From assembly GCA_021846485.1 (NCBI GenBank), contig JAJZWW010000036.1:1-14021 (forward strand): 14,021 bases of DNA, given 5' to 3'. Below are positions 1-7,700 of this stretch, in pieces. How positions within the stretch are numbered: position 1 is the first letter of the stretch; every line of letters begins with the position of its first letter. The notes beneath the pieces were generated by a model. That model ran no database searches, was not told the origin of the DNA, and worked only from the letters and a program-made list of their open reading frames with translations. The position numbers and the translations under genes were made by a program. The stretch comes from Actinomycetes bacterium (lineage in GTDB: Bacteria; Actinomycetota; Acidimicrobiia; Acidimicrobiales; Palsa-688).

Positions 1-251
1 CGCTGGGCGCTCTGGGCGTGGGTGGTCCACGCCCAGCGGACGATGTGCTCTCGGTCGGTGAAGATCGTCCATAACGGCGGCTCGACGTTCCCGTTCCACA
101 ACTTCTGGCGTTGCAAGCGCCGGCCCACGGTGCGGGCGATCACCTGGCGCATCACCCTGGCTCGGGGCAGGTCGAGCCACACCAGCAGGTCGGCCCGCTC
201 GGCCATGCCGGTATGGTCGTCGCCGGCCGTCACGACGACCACTGTCCGCTG
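1..251 (-). pseudogene. 5'-truncated P-loop nucleotide kinase-like (AAA/adenylate kinase-like) remnant, runs off left edge
   Basis: The minus strand is open from just after the vapC stop to the left edge. About 80 residues read like the C-terminal half of the adenylate-kinase-like P-loop family often annotated as AAA ATPase or topology modulation protein. Seen: ERADLLVWLDLP (strand before the arginine-rich lid), RVMRQVIARTVGRRLQR, then the family hallmark LWNGNVEP and a HIVRWAWTTH segment. These proteins normally start with a GxxGxGKS/T Walker A about 60-80 residues upstream. Here the upstream reading is low-complexity Ala/Pro/Gly and reaches a TGA at 336-338 after about 29 codons, and none of the three minus frames in that gap shows a P-loop. 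The catalytic N-terminus is therefore missing and the piece is probably non-functional. The 3' end lies outside the window. Family recognition is by motif only. Confidence 0.6.
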
Positions 252-335
252 AGCGCCGGCCTGGAGCGACGCCACAGGCAACGCTCCCGGAGCCCCCGCC
301 GCAGTGCCCGGACGCGGATCGGCGATCGGGCGCTG

Positions 336-725
336 TCAGTCGTCGTCGACGACGTTGGCACAATGAGCAAGCCGCTCGTCGTAGCTCAGCAGTTGCCCGC
401 CAAGCTCACGAGCTGTAGCCAGGACGATGGCATCAGGCAAGCGCAGACGATCGTGATGGGCCCGGAGCTCGGCGGCACGGCCGGCCGTCCTGGCGTCCAG
501 GGGTGACACGCGGATACCCATGGCCGCGATCGCCTCGCGAGCGTCACGGATGCGAGCCACACGTGCGAAGGCCACCATGGCCTCGCTGTAGGCGCTCGCT
601 GGAGCGACGAGATCCATCGACGCCACGTCGGCGGCTTCGACGTCGTTCACTGCACGCTGATGGTGAGTGTCTGCGTCGTCGAGCAGCCCGATGAGGACGC
701 TGGCGTCAAGGATCAGCGGTCCCAC
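336..725 (-). CDS. vapC: VapC-like PIN-domain ribonuclease toxin
   Basis: A 129-residue protein, the usual length of a VapC toxin. PIN-domain acidic residues sit where expected: Asp7 in LILDASVLIG, Glu48 in the central helix (SAYSEAMV), Asp98 in RLPDAIVLATA and Asp116 in LLSYDERLA. Together they should bind Mg2+ or Mn2+ for RNA cleavage. Known VapC toxins cut tRNA or rRNA and stop translation when not bound by antitoxin; the target here cannot be read from sequence. The start is GTG at 725-723, which places the first beta strand at residues 4-7 as in the family. The gene overlaps the end of vapB by 13 bases, so the two are co-transcribed and translationally coupled, antitoxin first. GC is visibly lower than in recCBD, as expected for a mobile accessory module. 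It ends in Val-Val-Asp-Asp-Asp. Confidence 0.9.
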   Translation of the reverse strand: MGPLILDASVLIGLLDDADTHHQRAVNDVEAADVASMDLVAPASAYSEAMVAFARVARIRDAREAIAAMGIRVSPLDARTAGRAAELRAHHDRLRLPDAIVLATARELGGQLLSYDERLAHCANVVDDD

Positions 726-931
726 TCGTCCCGCAGCTGGTCAAGTTCCTCAGGTCGATAGATCCCGGTCGCAATGCCGGCGTTGCGACGCACCCGGGAA
801 ACCCGAGCTGCTATCACGATCTCGCCGATGCCAGCCGGCCGCACCGTCACCTCGTCGCCTGGTCGCAGTCCTGCGGTTCGCAGGGCGTCGACCGGGAGCG
901 TCACCTGGTTCTTGGAAGACACTCTGGTCAT
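713..931 (-). CDS. vapB: VapB-like antitoxin, AbrB/MazE-type swapped-hairpin DNA-binding protein
   Basis: A 72-residue protein. Residues 1-45 (SSKNQVTLPVDALRTAGL, RPGDEVTV, GEIVIAA) are a typical SpoVT/AbrB swapped-hairpin domain, which dimerises and binds operator DNA. Residues 46-72 form a basic then acidic tail ending EELDQLRDEWDR, the kind of segment that wraps the toxin. The start is ATG at 931-929, chosen because it opens directly on the AbrB fold; the open frame extends much further upstream, but that part is a shadow of recC and the GNAT remnant. A -10-like TATAGT ends 7 bases before the ATG, and a perfect 8-base inverted repeat surrounds it, so autorepression by VapB or VapBC is likely. 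The stop overlaps the vapC GTG start. The AbrB-plus-PIN pairing is well established as a type II toxin-antitoxin arrangement. Confidence 0.9.
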   Translation of the reverse strand: MTRVSSKNQVTLPVDALRTAGLRPGDEVTVRPAGIGEIVIAARVSRVRRNAGIATGIYRPEELDQLRDEWDR

Positions 932-933
932 GG

Positions 934-962
934 CCTTTACTATAGCGGATGACAAGTAAAGG
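934..962 (-). promoter_or_regulatory. vapBC promoter with -10 inside a perfect inverted repeat (probable VapB operator)
   Basis: The arms CCTTTACT (934-941) and AGTAAAGG (955-962) are perfect reverse complements separated by 13 bases. On the minus strand the hexamer TATAGT (944-939) lies across the inner edge of one arm and ends 7 bases before the vapB ATG, the spacing of leaderless actinobacterial promoters. An AAAGG lies only 2 bases from the ATG, too close for a normal Shine-Dalgarno site. No good -35 is seen at 17 bases (CTACAC). An operator overlapping its own -10 fits AbrB-type antitoxin autoregulation. The repeat is directly seen; its binding role is inferred. Confidence 0.6.
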
Positions 963-1058
963 TGTAGTCGCGTAGACTGTAGACCGATGGGCTTGCGGCG
1001 GTCCTCCCTCAGCGGGCTCTGGGGTTGGCGTTGAGGCCCGAACGTTGGCTCCGGGTCG

Positions 1059-1316
1059 GAGCTGGACGAGCCCGGCGTTGGTTCCCCGGAACCCGCAGGC
1101 GTCGAAGTAGAAGGCCCGCAGGTGGTCCTCGAAATCGACGTGGAGCCCCTCGCAGCCCGCCGCCCCGGCTCCCTGTGCTGCTCGGGCCACCAGCTCGGTG
1201 CCGACGCCAGCCCGGCGGGCCGAGCCGGCCACGACCGTGTCGAGGCTCTGGTCGGCAAGACGAGCATGGACGAGCTCAAGCGGAAGTGTCGCCCCCGGCA
1301 GGTACCGTAGTCTCGC
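1059..1316 (-). pseudogene. GNAT N-acetyltransferase remnant, C-terminal half only
   Basis: An 86-codon minus-strand segment reads as the second half of a GNAT acetyltransferase. It has a beta strand (LDTVVAG), the acetyl-CoA pyrophosphate loop as ARRAGVGTELV (R-x-x-G-x-G type), a helix, then GCEGLHVDFEDHLRAFYF and DACGFRGTNAGLVQL. The latter two resemble the beta5-alpha4-beta6 end of actinobacterial GNAT proteins. A whole GNAT is roughly 150 residues. The N-terminal half would have to lie under the recC start, where the plus strand clearly encodes RecC, so it is absent. There is also no stop after GLVQL: the frame runs on through vapB in another reading. Missing 5' half plus missing stop indicates a decayed gene. 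It almost fills the 403-base gap between vapB and recC. Alternative: a chance resemblance, which I think unlikely given the consecutive motifs. Confidence 0.6.
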
Positions 1317-1327
1317 CTCCGAGGAGG
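1303..1327 (+). promoter_or_regulatory. candidate recCBD promoter -10 and strong recC ribosome binding site
   Basis: A perfect AGGAGG at 1322-1327 lies 7 bases before the recC GTG start and fixes that start. Just upstream are two overlapping TANNNT hexamers, TACCGT (1303-1308) and TAGTCT (1308-1313), either of which could be the -10 of the operon promoter. No clear -35 is visible. The Shine-Dalgarno site is a firm reading; the -10 assignment is weak. The promoter region overlaps the end of the GNAT remnant on the other strand. Confidence 0.5.
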
Positions 1328-1334
1328 TCGACCG

Positions 1335-4300
1335 GTGCTGGTGGTGCACAGATCCGAGCGGGCGGACCGTCTCGTCGAAGCCCTGGGGGACGTTCTCGTC
1401 GAGACCCTCGCCGACCCCTTGGAGCCCGAGGTGGTCGCGGTCCCCACGAGGGGGGTGGAGCGTTGGCTCACCCAGCGGCTTTCCCACCGGCTCGGCGATG
1501 CCGGCGCCGGCGACGGGATCTGCGCCAACCTGCGCTTCCCCTTTCCCGGGTCGCTGGTGGGCGAAGCCACCGCCGCGGCGTGCGACCTCGGCCCCGGAGA
1601 CGACCCGTGGCGCCCGGAGCGGGCGGTGTGGCCGCTGGTGGAGCTGGTGGACGAGATGGCCGACGACCCGGACCTCGCTCCGCTCACCGCCCACCTGCGG
1701 GCCACCACGCCCTCCGACGGTGAGCCCGACCGGCTCCGGCGCTTCTCCGCCCTGCGACACGTGGCCGACCTGTTCGACCACTACGGCGTCCACCGTCCAG
1801 AGATGGTCCGCGCCTGGTGCGAGGGCGCCGGCGGGGGATGGCAGGCACACCTGTGGCGCCTGTTGCGAGCCCGGGTCGGGGTCGCCAGCCCGGCGGAGCG
1901 CTACGCGACAGCTGCCGACCGCCTGGCGGGCGCCCCCGAACTGGTGGGGCTGCCCGCCCGTTTCTGCCTGTTCGGCCTCACCCGCCTCCCGGCCAGCCAC
2001 CTGGAAGTGCTCCAGGGCCTGGCCGAGGCGCGCGATGTGCACCTGCTGCTCCTCCACCCCTCCGCCGCGCTCTGGGACGCGCTGGCCCCCCACGCAGCCG
2101 CCTGCCGAGCGGGCCTGGCGCGCTCCGCAGACCCCACCGCCCGGCTGCCCGCCAACCCCTTGCTGCGCTCGTGGGGGCGCGACTCGCGCGAGATGCAGCT
2201 CGTCCTCGGTGGCCGGGGGGTCACCGAGGCGGTCCACCATCCTCTCGACCTCCCGGTACCGGCGACCGCCAGGGTCCTCCGCACGATCCAGGACGCGGTC
2301 CGCGGTGACCTGGCCCCCCCGGGCGAGCCGTCGCGGCGCTCCACCGACCCCGCAGCACCCCTGGACGCCCGGCCGGTGCTCGACCCGGCCGACCGCTCCT
2401 TGCAGGTGCACGCCTGCCACGGTCGGGCCCGCCAGGTGGAGGTGGTCCGCGACGCCGTGTCGCACCTCCTCGCCGCCGACCCCACCTTGGAGCCGAGGGA
2501 CGTCGTCGTGCTGTGCCCCGACATCGAGGCCTTCGCTCCGCTGGTGCAGGCGGTGTTCGGGACCGGCGACACCGACGGGGCGGCCCGCCTGCGGGTCCGC
2601 CTGGCAGACCGCTCGCTGCGCCAGACCAACCAGCTCGCGTCGGTGGCCGCCTCGCTGCTGGAGCTCGGTGGAGGTCGGGCGACGGCCTCGGAGGTGCTCG
2701 ACCTCGCCGCCCGGCCCGCGGTCGCCCGGAGGTTCCTCTTCGACCAGGACGAGCTGTCGACCCTGGAGGAGTGGGTCGCCGTCGCCGGCGTCCGCTGGGG
2801 TATCGACTCCGAGCACCGCCGGCGCTGGAAGCTCGGCGCGGTGGGGGCCAACACCTGGCAGTCCGGCTTGGACCGGCTGCTCCTCGGGTCCGCCATGGGG
2901 GGGCCGGCGACGCTGTGGGGGGACACGGTGCCCCTCGACGGGGTGACCGGGGGAGCAGTCGACCTGGCCGGTCGGTGGGCGGAGATGCTCTCCCGGCTGG
3001 GCTTCGTCCTCGCCGGCCTGCGAGACCCCCAGCCGCTGCGAGCGTGGGCGGAGACCCTGGCTCTTGGCAGCGAGCTGATCGCCGCCGCCGCCCCCGGCGA
3101 GGAGTGGCAGCAAGCGGAGCTCCGCCGGCTGCTGGCCGGCGCGGTCGCCGAGGCCGGTCCGCGGGCGGAGACGGTCCTCACCCGCGCCGAGGCCGCCTCT
3201 CTGCTCGCGGCGCGCCTTGCGGGCCGACCCACGCGGGCCAACTTCCGCACCGGTGACCTGACCGTCTGCACCCTGGTGCCGATGCGCTCCGTGCCCCACC
3301 GGGTGGTGGTCCTGCTCGGCATGGACGACGGGGTCTTCCCCCGCCCCGCCCCCTCGGACGGAGACGACCTGCTCCTGGAGCACCCGGAGGTGGGGGACCG
3401 CGACGCTCGCGCCGAGGACCGCCAACTGCTGCTCGACGCCCTCCTCGCAGCCACCGACCACCTGGTCGTGACCTACGCAGGACGCGACGAGCGCACCAAC
3501 CGGCCCCGACCGCCGGCGGTCCCGGTCGCGGAGCTGCTCGACGTGGTCGACGCCAGCTTCCGGCGCGACGACGGCCGTCCCGCCAGGGAGTCGGTGGTCG
3601 TGGAGCACCCCCTCCACTCCTTCGACGAGCGCAACTTCCGCCCCGGGGGCCCCGGGCGCGACGGCGCCTGGGGCTTCGACCCGGTGGACCTGGCCGGGGC
3701 GCGCTCCGCTCGCCTGCGGCAGCCGGCGCCGGAATGGCTGCCCGAGCCGTTGCCCCCCCTCGCCGAGCGGGTCGTCCCGCTCGGGGACCTCGTCCGCTTC
3801 TTCGAGCACCCCGTCCGCGCGTTCCTGCGGTCGCGGCTCGGCTCGTCGGCAGGCCGCCGATCCTCCGGTCCCGTCGACGCGGTGCCCCTCGAGCTCGACG
3901 GTCTCGAGCGCTGGGCGGTGGGGGACCGGCTGCTCGCCACCTGCCTGGGCGGCGTCGACCTGGAGCGCGCCGTCGCGGTCGAACGTTCTCGTGGTCAGCT
4001 GCCCCCCGGCCCGCTGGCCGACGAGGTCCTCGGCCGGATCGTGCCCGATGTCGAGGCCCTCCTCGGCACGGTCGCAGCTTTGCACCTACCCTCCCCGGGC
4101 CGCTCCTACGACGTCAGGATCGAGCTCCCCGGGGGGCGCTCGCTGATCGGCTCCGTGCCGGGGGTGCGGGGGAGCTTCGTGGTCTCCTGCGTCTACTCCC
4201 GGCTGTCCGCGAAGCACCGCGTCGCCGCGTGGGTCCGCTTCCTCGCGCTCAGCGCCGCCCGCTCCGAGCTGGAGCCCGTCGCGGTGAGCGTAGGACGAGG

Positions 4301-4781
4301 CGGGGGTGGGTCCCAGCCGGCGACGATGGCGCTGCTCCCGGCCCTCGGCACGGACGCCAGGAGCAGGTCCGCGGCGGCGATCGACGCCCTCGGCGAGCTG
4401 GTCGAGCTGCGCGACCTCGGCATGCGCGAGCCCCTCCCGCTGTTCTGCCACACGTCGGCAGCGTGTGCCGGTGCGCTCCGGGGCGGCCGCTCGGAGCAAG
4501 AGGCGCTCCGAGGCGCGGAGGAGCAGTGGACCGGCGGTTCGGTCATCCCGGGGGAGCGTGACGACCCCGAGCACGTGGAGGTGCTCGGGGTCGGCGCCCG
4601 CCTCGCGGAGGTCGGGTCCGAACCACCCGGGCCGGCGGAGCGCGCCGCTGGCTGGCCCCAGGCCCCGACCCGGTTCCAGGTGCTCGCGCTCCGGCTGTGG
4701 GAGCCGCTGCTCGCCCACGAGCGCCTGGGTCCGGCTGCCTCCGTTGCCCTGCAGGCCGTCACCGTAGGGTCGCTGTCGTGA
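1335..4781 (+). CDS. recC: RecC subunit of exodeoxyribonuclease V (RecBCD)
   Basis: A 1148-residue protein, about the size of E. coli RecC. RecC is the non-catalytic scaffold of RecBCD: it splits the DNA duplex with its pin, feeds the strands to RecB and RecD, and in E. coli reads Chi. It has a dead helicase fold and a dead nuclease-like domain. Seen: N-terminal LVVHRSERADRL and VPTRGVERWL (residues 36-45), an SLQVHACHG segment (His359-His362) followed by DVVVLCPDIEAFAPLV, the middle block VVLLGMDDGVFPR and VVTYAGRDERTNRPRPPAVP, and the C-terminal domain with GSVPGV (939-944), an AWVRFLALSA helix and RFQVLALRLWEPLL near the end. No Walker A is present, as expected. The start is GTG, with AGGAGG 7 bases upstream. 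The stop TGA overlaps the recB GTG by three bases. First gene of recC-recB-recD, the order also seen in mycobacteria. Confidence 0.97.
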   Translation: MLVVHRSERADRLVEALGDVLVETLADPLEPEVVAVPTRGVERWLTQRLSHRLGDAGAGDGICANLRFPFPGSLVGEATAAACDLGPGDDPWRPERAVWPLVELVDEMADDPDLAPLTAHLRATTPSDGEPDRLRRFSALRHVADLFDHYGVHRPEMVRAWCEGAGGGWQAHLWRLLRARVGVASPAERYATAADRLAGAPELVGLPARFCLFGLTRLPASHLEVLQGLAEARDVHLLLLHPSAALWDALAPHAAACRAGLARSADPTARLPANPLLRSWGRDSREMQLVLGGRGVTEAVHHPLDLPVPATARVLRTIQDAVRGDLAPPGEPSRRSTDPAAPLDARPVLDPADRSLQVHACHGRARQVEVVRDAVSHLLAADPTLEPRDVVVLCPDIEAFAPLVQAVFGTGDTDGAARLRVRLADRSLRQTNQLASVAASLLELGGGRATASEVLDLAARPAVARRFLFDQDELSTLEEWVAVAGVRWGIDSEHRRRWKLGAVGANTWQSGLDRLLLGSAMGGPATLWGDTVPLDGVTGGAVDLAGRWAEMLSRLGFVLAGLRDPQPLRAWAETLALGSELIAAAAPGEEWQQAELRRLLAGAVAEAGPRAETVLTRAEAASLLAARLAGRPTRANFRTGDLTVCTLVPMRSVPHRVVVLLGMDDGVFPRPAPSDGDDLLLEHPEVGDRDARAEDRQLLLDALLAATDHLVVTYAGRDERTNRPRPPAVPVAELLDVVDASFRRDDGRPARESVVVEHPLHSFDERNFRPGGPGRDGAWGFDPVDLAGARSARLRQPAPEWLPEPLPPLAERVVPLGDLVRFFEHPVRAFLRSRLGSSAGRRSSGPVDAVPLELDGLERWAVGDRLLATCLGGVDLERAVAVERSRGQLPPGPLADEVLGRIVPDVEALLGTVAALHLPSPGRSYDVRIELPGGRSLIGSVPGVRGSFVVSCVYSRLSAKHRVAAWVRFLALSAARSELEPVAVSVGRGGGGSQPATMALLPALGTDARSRSAAAIDALGELVELRDLGMREPLPLFCHTSAACAGALRGGRSEQEALRGAEEQWTGGSVIPGERDDPEHVEVLGVGARLAEVGSEPPGPAERAAGWPQAPTRFQVLALRLWEPLLAHERLGPAASVALQAVTVGSLS
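4765..4770 (+). promoter_or_regulatory. candidate internal leaderless -10 (TAGGGT) for recB
   Basis: TAGGGT fits the actinobacterial TANNNT -10 pattern and ends exactly 7 bases before the recB GTG, the spacing typical of leaderless transcripts. It lies in the last codons of recC, where a GTA codon, rare in this G/C-ending gene, supplies the T-A. The same bases (TAGGG) could instead serve as a weak Shine-Dalgarno site 8 bases from the start. The -35 is poor (TTGCCC with 15-base spacing). Suggestive only. Confidence 0.3.
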
Positions 4782-7700
4782 TCGCCGAGGCCGGGGAGGC
4801 CGACGAGCTCTGGTTGTCGGGACCCCTCCCAGCGCCCGGCACGACGGTGATCGAGGCCAGCGCCGGGACCGGCAAGACCTACGCGCTCGCAGCTCTCGCC
4901 ACCCGCTTCCTGGCCGAAGGCCTCGAGCCGACCGCGCTGCTGGCGGTGACCTTCACCCGCATGGCCACCGGGGAGCTGCGCGACCGGGTGCGCCGGCGCC
5001 TCGTGGACACCGGGTCGGCGCTCACCCGCTCGCTCGCCCACGGCTCCGCTCCGAGTGAGGAGCTGGCCGAGGTGCTCGCCTCCGGTGACCCGGCGGAGGT
5101 CGAGGCCCGCCGGGACCGCCTGGCCGACGCCGTCGCCGGCTTCGACGGGCTCACCATCACCACCACCCACGGGTTCTGCCAGCTGGTCCTCGCCGGCCTC
5201 GGGTCGGCAGGCGACCTCGACGTCGGAGCCTCGCTCCTCGAGGATCCCGGCGACCTGCTCGAGGAGGTCGTCGCCGACCTGTACCTGCGCCGGGCGCAGT
5301 TCGACGGCGCCCGCCCGCCGTTCCCCCTGGCCGCGGCCAGGGCGGCGGCTGCGGCTGCGGTGGGCAACCCGGAGGCCCGGCTGGTGCCCGATCCCGACGG
5401 GGGGTACCTGCTCTCGCGGCTGGCCCGGGGCGCCCGGGCCGAGCTCGCCACCCGGCTCCAGGACGCCAACCTGCTCACCTACGACCAGGTCCTCACCCGG
5501 CTGGCGGACACCCTCACCGACCGCGCGCGCGGCCCGGCCGCCTGCGCGCGGCTCCGGAGCCGCTACTCGGTCGTGCTCGTCGACGAGTTCCAGGACACCG
5601 ACCCGGTGCAGTGGCAGGTCCTCCGGCGGGCGTTCGGATCCGGCGGGACCACCCTGGTGCTCATCGGCGACCCCAAGCAGGCGATCTACGCTTTCCGGGG
5701 AGCCGACGTCCACGCCTACCTGGCCGCCCACCGCCACGCCCGGCGGCTGACCCTGGCGGCCAACTGGAGGGCCGACAAGTCGCTGCTAGACGCCACCAAC
5801 GCGCTCCTGTCCCCCTTGCAGCTCGGTCACCCCGACATCCGCTTCCGGGCCGCGCACCAGCCGACCGCCGGTCCGCTCGGGCCGTCCCGCCGGGGTGGTC
5901 TCGAGGGAGCCCCTTCGGGGGCACCGTTGCGGGTCCGCCTGGTGGCCGACCGGAACCCGGCGCTGCCCCGCACGCCGTCCCAGCAGCTGCTCGTCAAGGG
6001 TGCGGCGAGCGAGTGGGTCGCCGCTGACGCCGCGGCCGAGGTGGCCGCCCTCCTCGCCTCGGCGGCCACCGTCCCGGCGGAGCAGAACCGCGGCGGAGGG
6101 CGCCGGCCGGTGCGCCCCGACGACATCGCCGTGCTCACCCGCACCAACGCGCAGGCGAGCAGTGTGCGGTCCGCCCTGCGGTCCGCGGGCGTGCCGGCGG
6201 TGGTGGCCGGCGACGCCAGTGTGTTCGCCACCGAGGCGGCCGGTGACTGGCTCCGCCTGCTCGAGGCGCTCCAGGAGCCGGCGTCGAGGTACCGGGCGGC
6301 GTCCGCCGCGCGCACCCCGTGGATCGGTCTTTCCGCCCTCGAGGTTGCTTCCGCCGACGAGCGCCGCTGGGAGGAGGTCAACGCCCGCCTCCATTGGTGG
6401 GCCGACGTGCTCGCCGAGCGGGGAGTGGCCGCGCTGCAGCGCACGATCGTCGCCGGGGAGGGCCTGCCCGCCCGCCTCCTGGCGGTCGAGGGCGGTGAGC
6501 GGACCCTCACCGACCTCGGCCATCTCGGCGAGCTCCTGCACGCCGAGGCGCTCGCCGGCCATCTCGGAGCCGCCGCCCTGCGGGCCTGGCTGGCCGCCCG
6601 GATCGAGGAGTCGGCCGGGCCGTCCGGCGGGCCCGGCGACCAGCGCTCCCGCCGCCTCGACTCCGACGCCGAGGCGGTACAGGTGCTCACGGTCCACCGG
6701 GCCAAGGGCCTCGAGTTCGGGATCGTCCTCTGCCCGTTCCTCTGGGACTCGGGGCGACCGGATCGCACCGGCGAGCCGGTCGTGTTCCACAGCGACGACG
6801 GCGACGACGCCACCAGGTACCTCGACGTCGGCGACCCCTGCAAGGACCGCCGGGGCGAGCACGCCCGCAGCTCGGCGCTCGCCCGGGAGGAGGCCGGGGG
6901 AGAGGACCTGCGGACCCTCTACGTCGCGCTGACCCGGGCCCGCCATCAGGTGGTGATCTGGTGGGCTCGGGTCAAAGGCGCCAACCGCTCGCCCCTCGGG
7001 CGGCTCCTCACCGCCCGCGACGAGACCGGACGGGTCGGTCCCGGCGACCCCCAGGTCCCCGACGCCCGGCGCATCCGAAGCGCCCTCGCACCGCTGGTCG
7101 AACGTGCCGGCGGACTGCTCGTGGTGGAAGACGCCGGCCAGGCGGCGACCCGCGTGCCGGCAGCCGCCCCCGCCGGCGACTCTCCGGGCGTCCCGGCCGG
7201 CGGCCTCTCCGAGGGAGCGCCGGAGCTGCAGGTCGCCGCCTTCGAGCGCAGCCTCGACCGTCGATGGCAGCGGGTCTCCTACAGCAGCATCGTCGCCGGC
7301 GCCCACCGTGAGGTGGTCGGCAGCGAGCCCGAGGAGCCCGGGATCGGCGACGAGCCGGCTGCCGGCGACCACCCGTCGGTGCCCGGCTCGCCCCCGCCGG
7401 GAGCCCCCACCTGCCCGCTCGGAGAGCTGCCCCGGGGGGCGGAGGTGGGCACCTTCGTCCACCGCCTCCTGGAGGGGGCCGACTTTACCAGCCCGGACCT
7501 GGCCGACGAGCTGGCCGCCGCCGCGGCTCGCGACGACCCCTTCGGGTCCCTCGCCGGCGACGCCGACCGTCTCGGGGCGGGGCTCGCCCTCGCCGTCGCC
7601 ACGCCGCTCGGCCGGCGGCTGCCGGGCGTCAGCCTGCGCGACGTGGCCCGCGCCGAACGTCTCGACGAGCTGCGCTTCGAGCTGCCCCTGGTGGGCGGCG

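Noticed and set aside
341..354. A 14-base perfect palindrome CGTCGTCGACGACG at the 3' end of vapC
   Set aside because: It is the direct product of the Val-Val-Asp-Asp codons (GTC GTC GAC GAC), so no separate role is needed. A weak hairpin near the transcript end cannot be excluded.
972..984. A short direct repeat of GTAGAC upstream of vapB
   Set aside because: It is two copies of only six bases outside the inverted repeat, with nothing else to support a binding site.
1337..1344. An E. coli Chi octamer (GCTGGTGG) at the recC start, with further copies at 1553, 1634, 1643 and 9261, all on the plus strand
   Set aside because: These arise from CTG-GTG-Gxx codons (Leu-Val-Gly/Glu), which are abundant in GC-rich coding DNA, and the Chi sequence of this organism is unknown. 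The strand bias follows from gene direction.
750..4085. An 1111-codon open frame on the minus strand opposite recC
   Set aside because: It is antisense to RecC, which has clear family motifs. Its translation is Gly/Arg/Glu/Val-rich shadow sequence caused by G/C-ending codons. Only its last part, opposite no gene, carries the real GNAT-like segment.
4697..4777. An earlier ATG start for recB at 4697
   Set aside because: It would add 27 Arg/Pro-rich residues that are a frame-shifted reading of the RecC C-terminus. The GTGA overlap at 4778 gives the normal RecB N-terminus.
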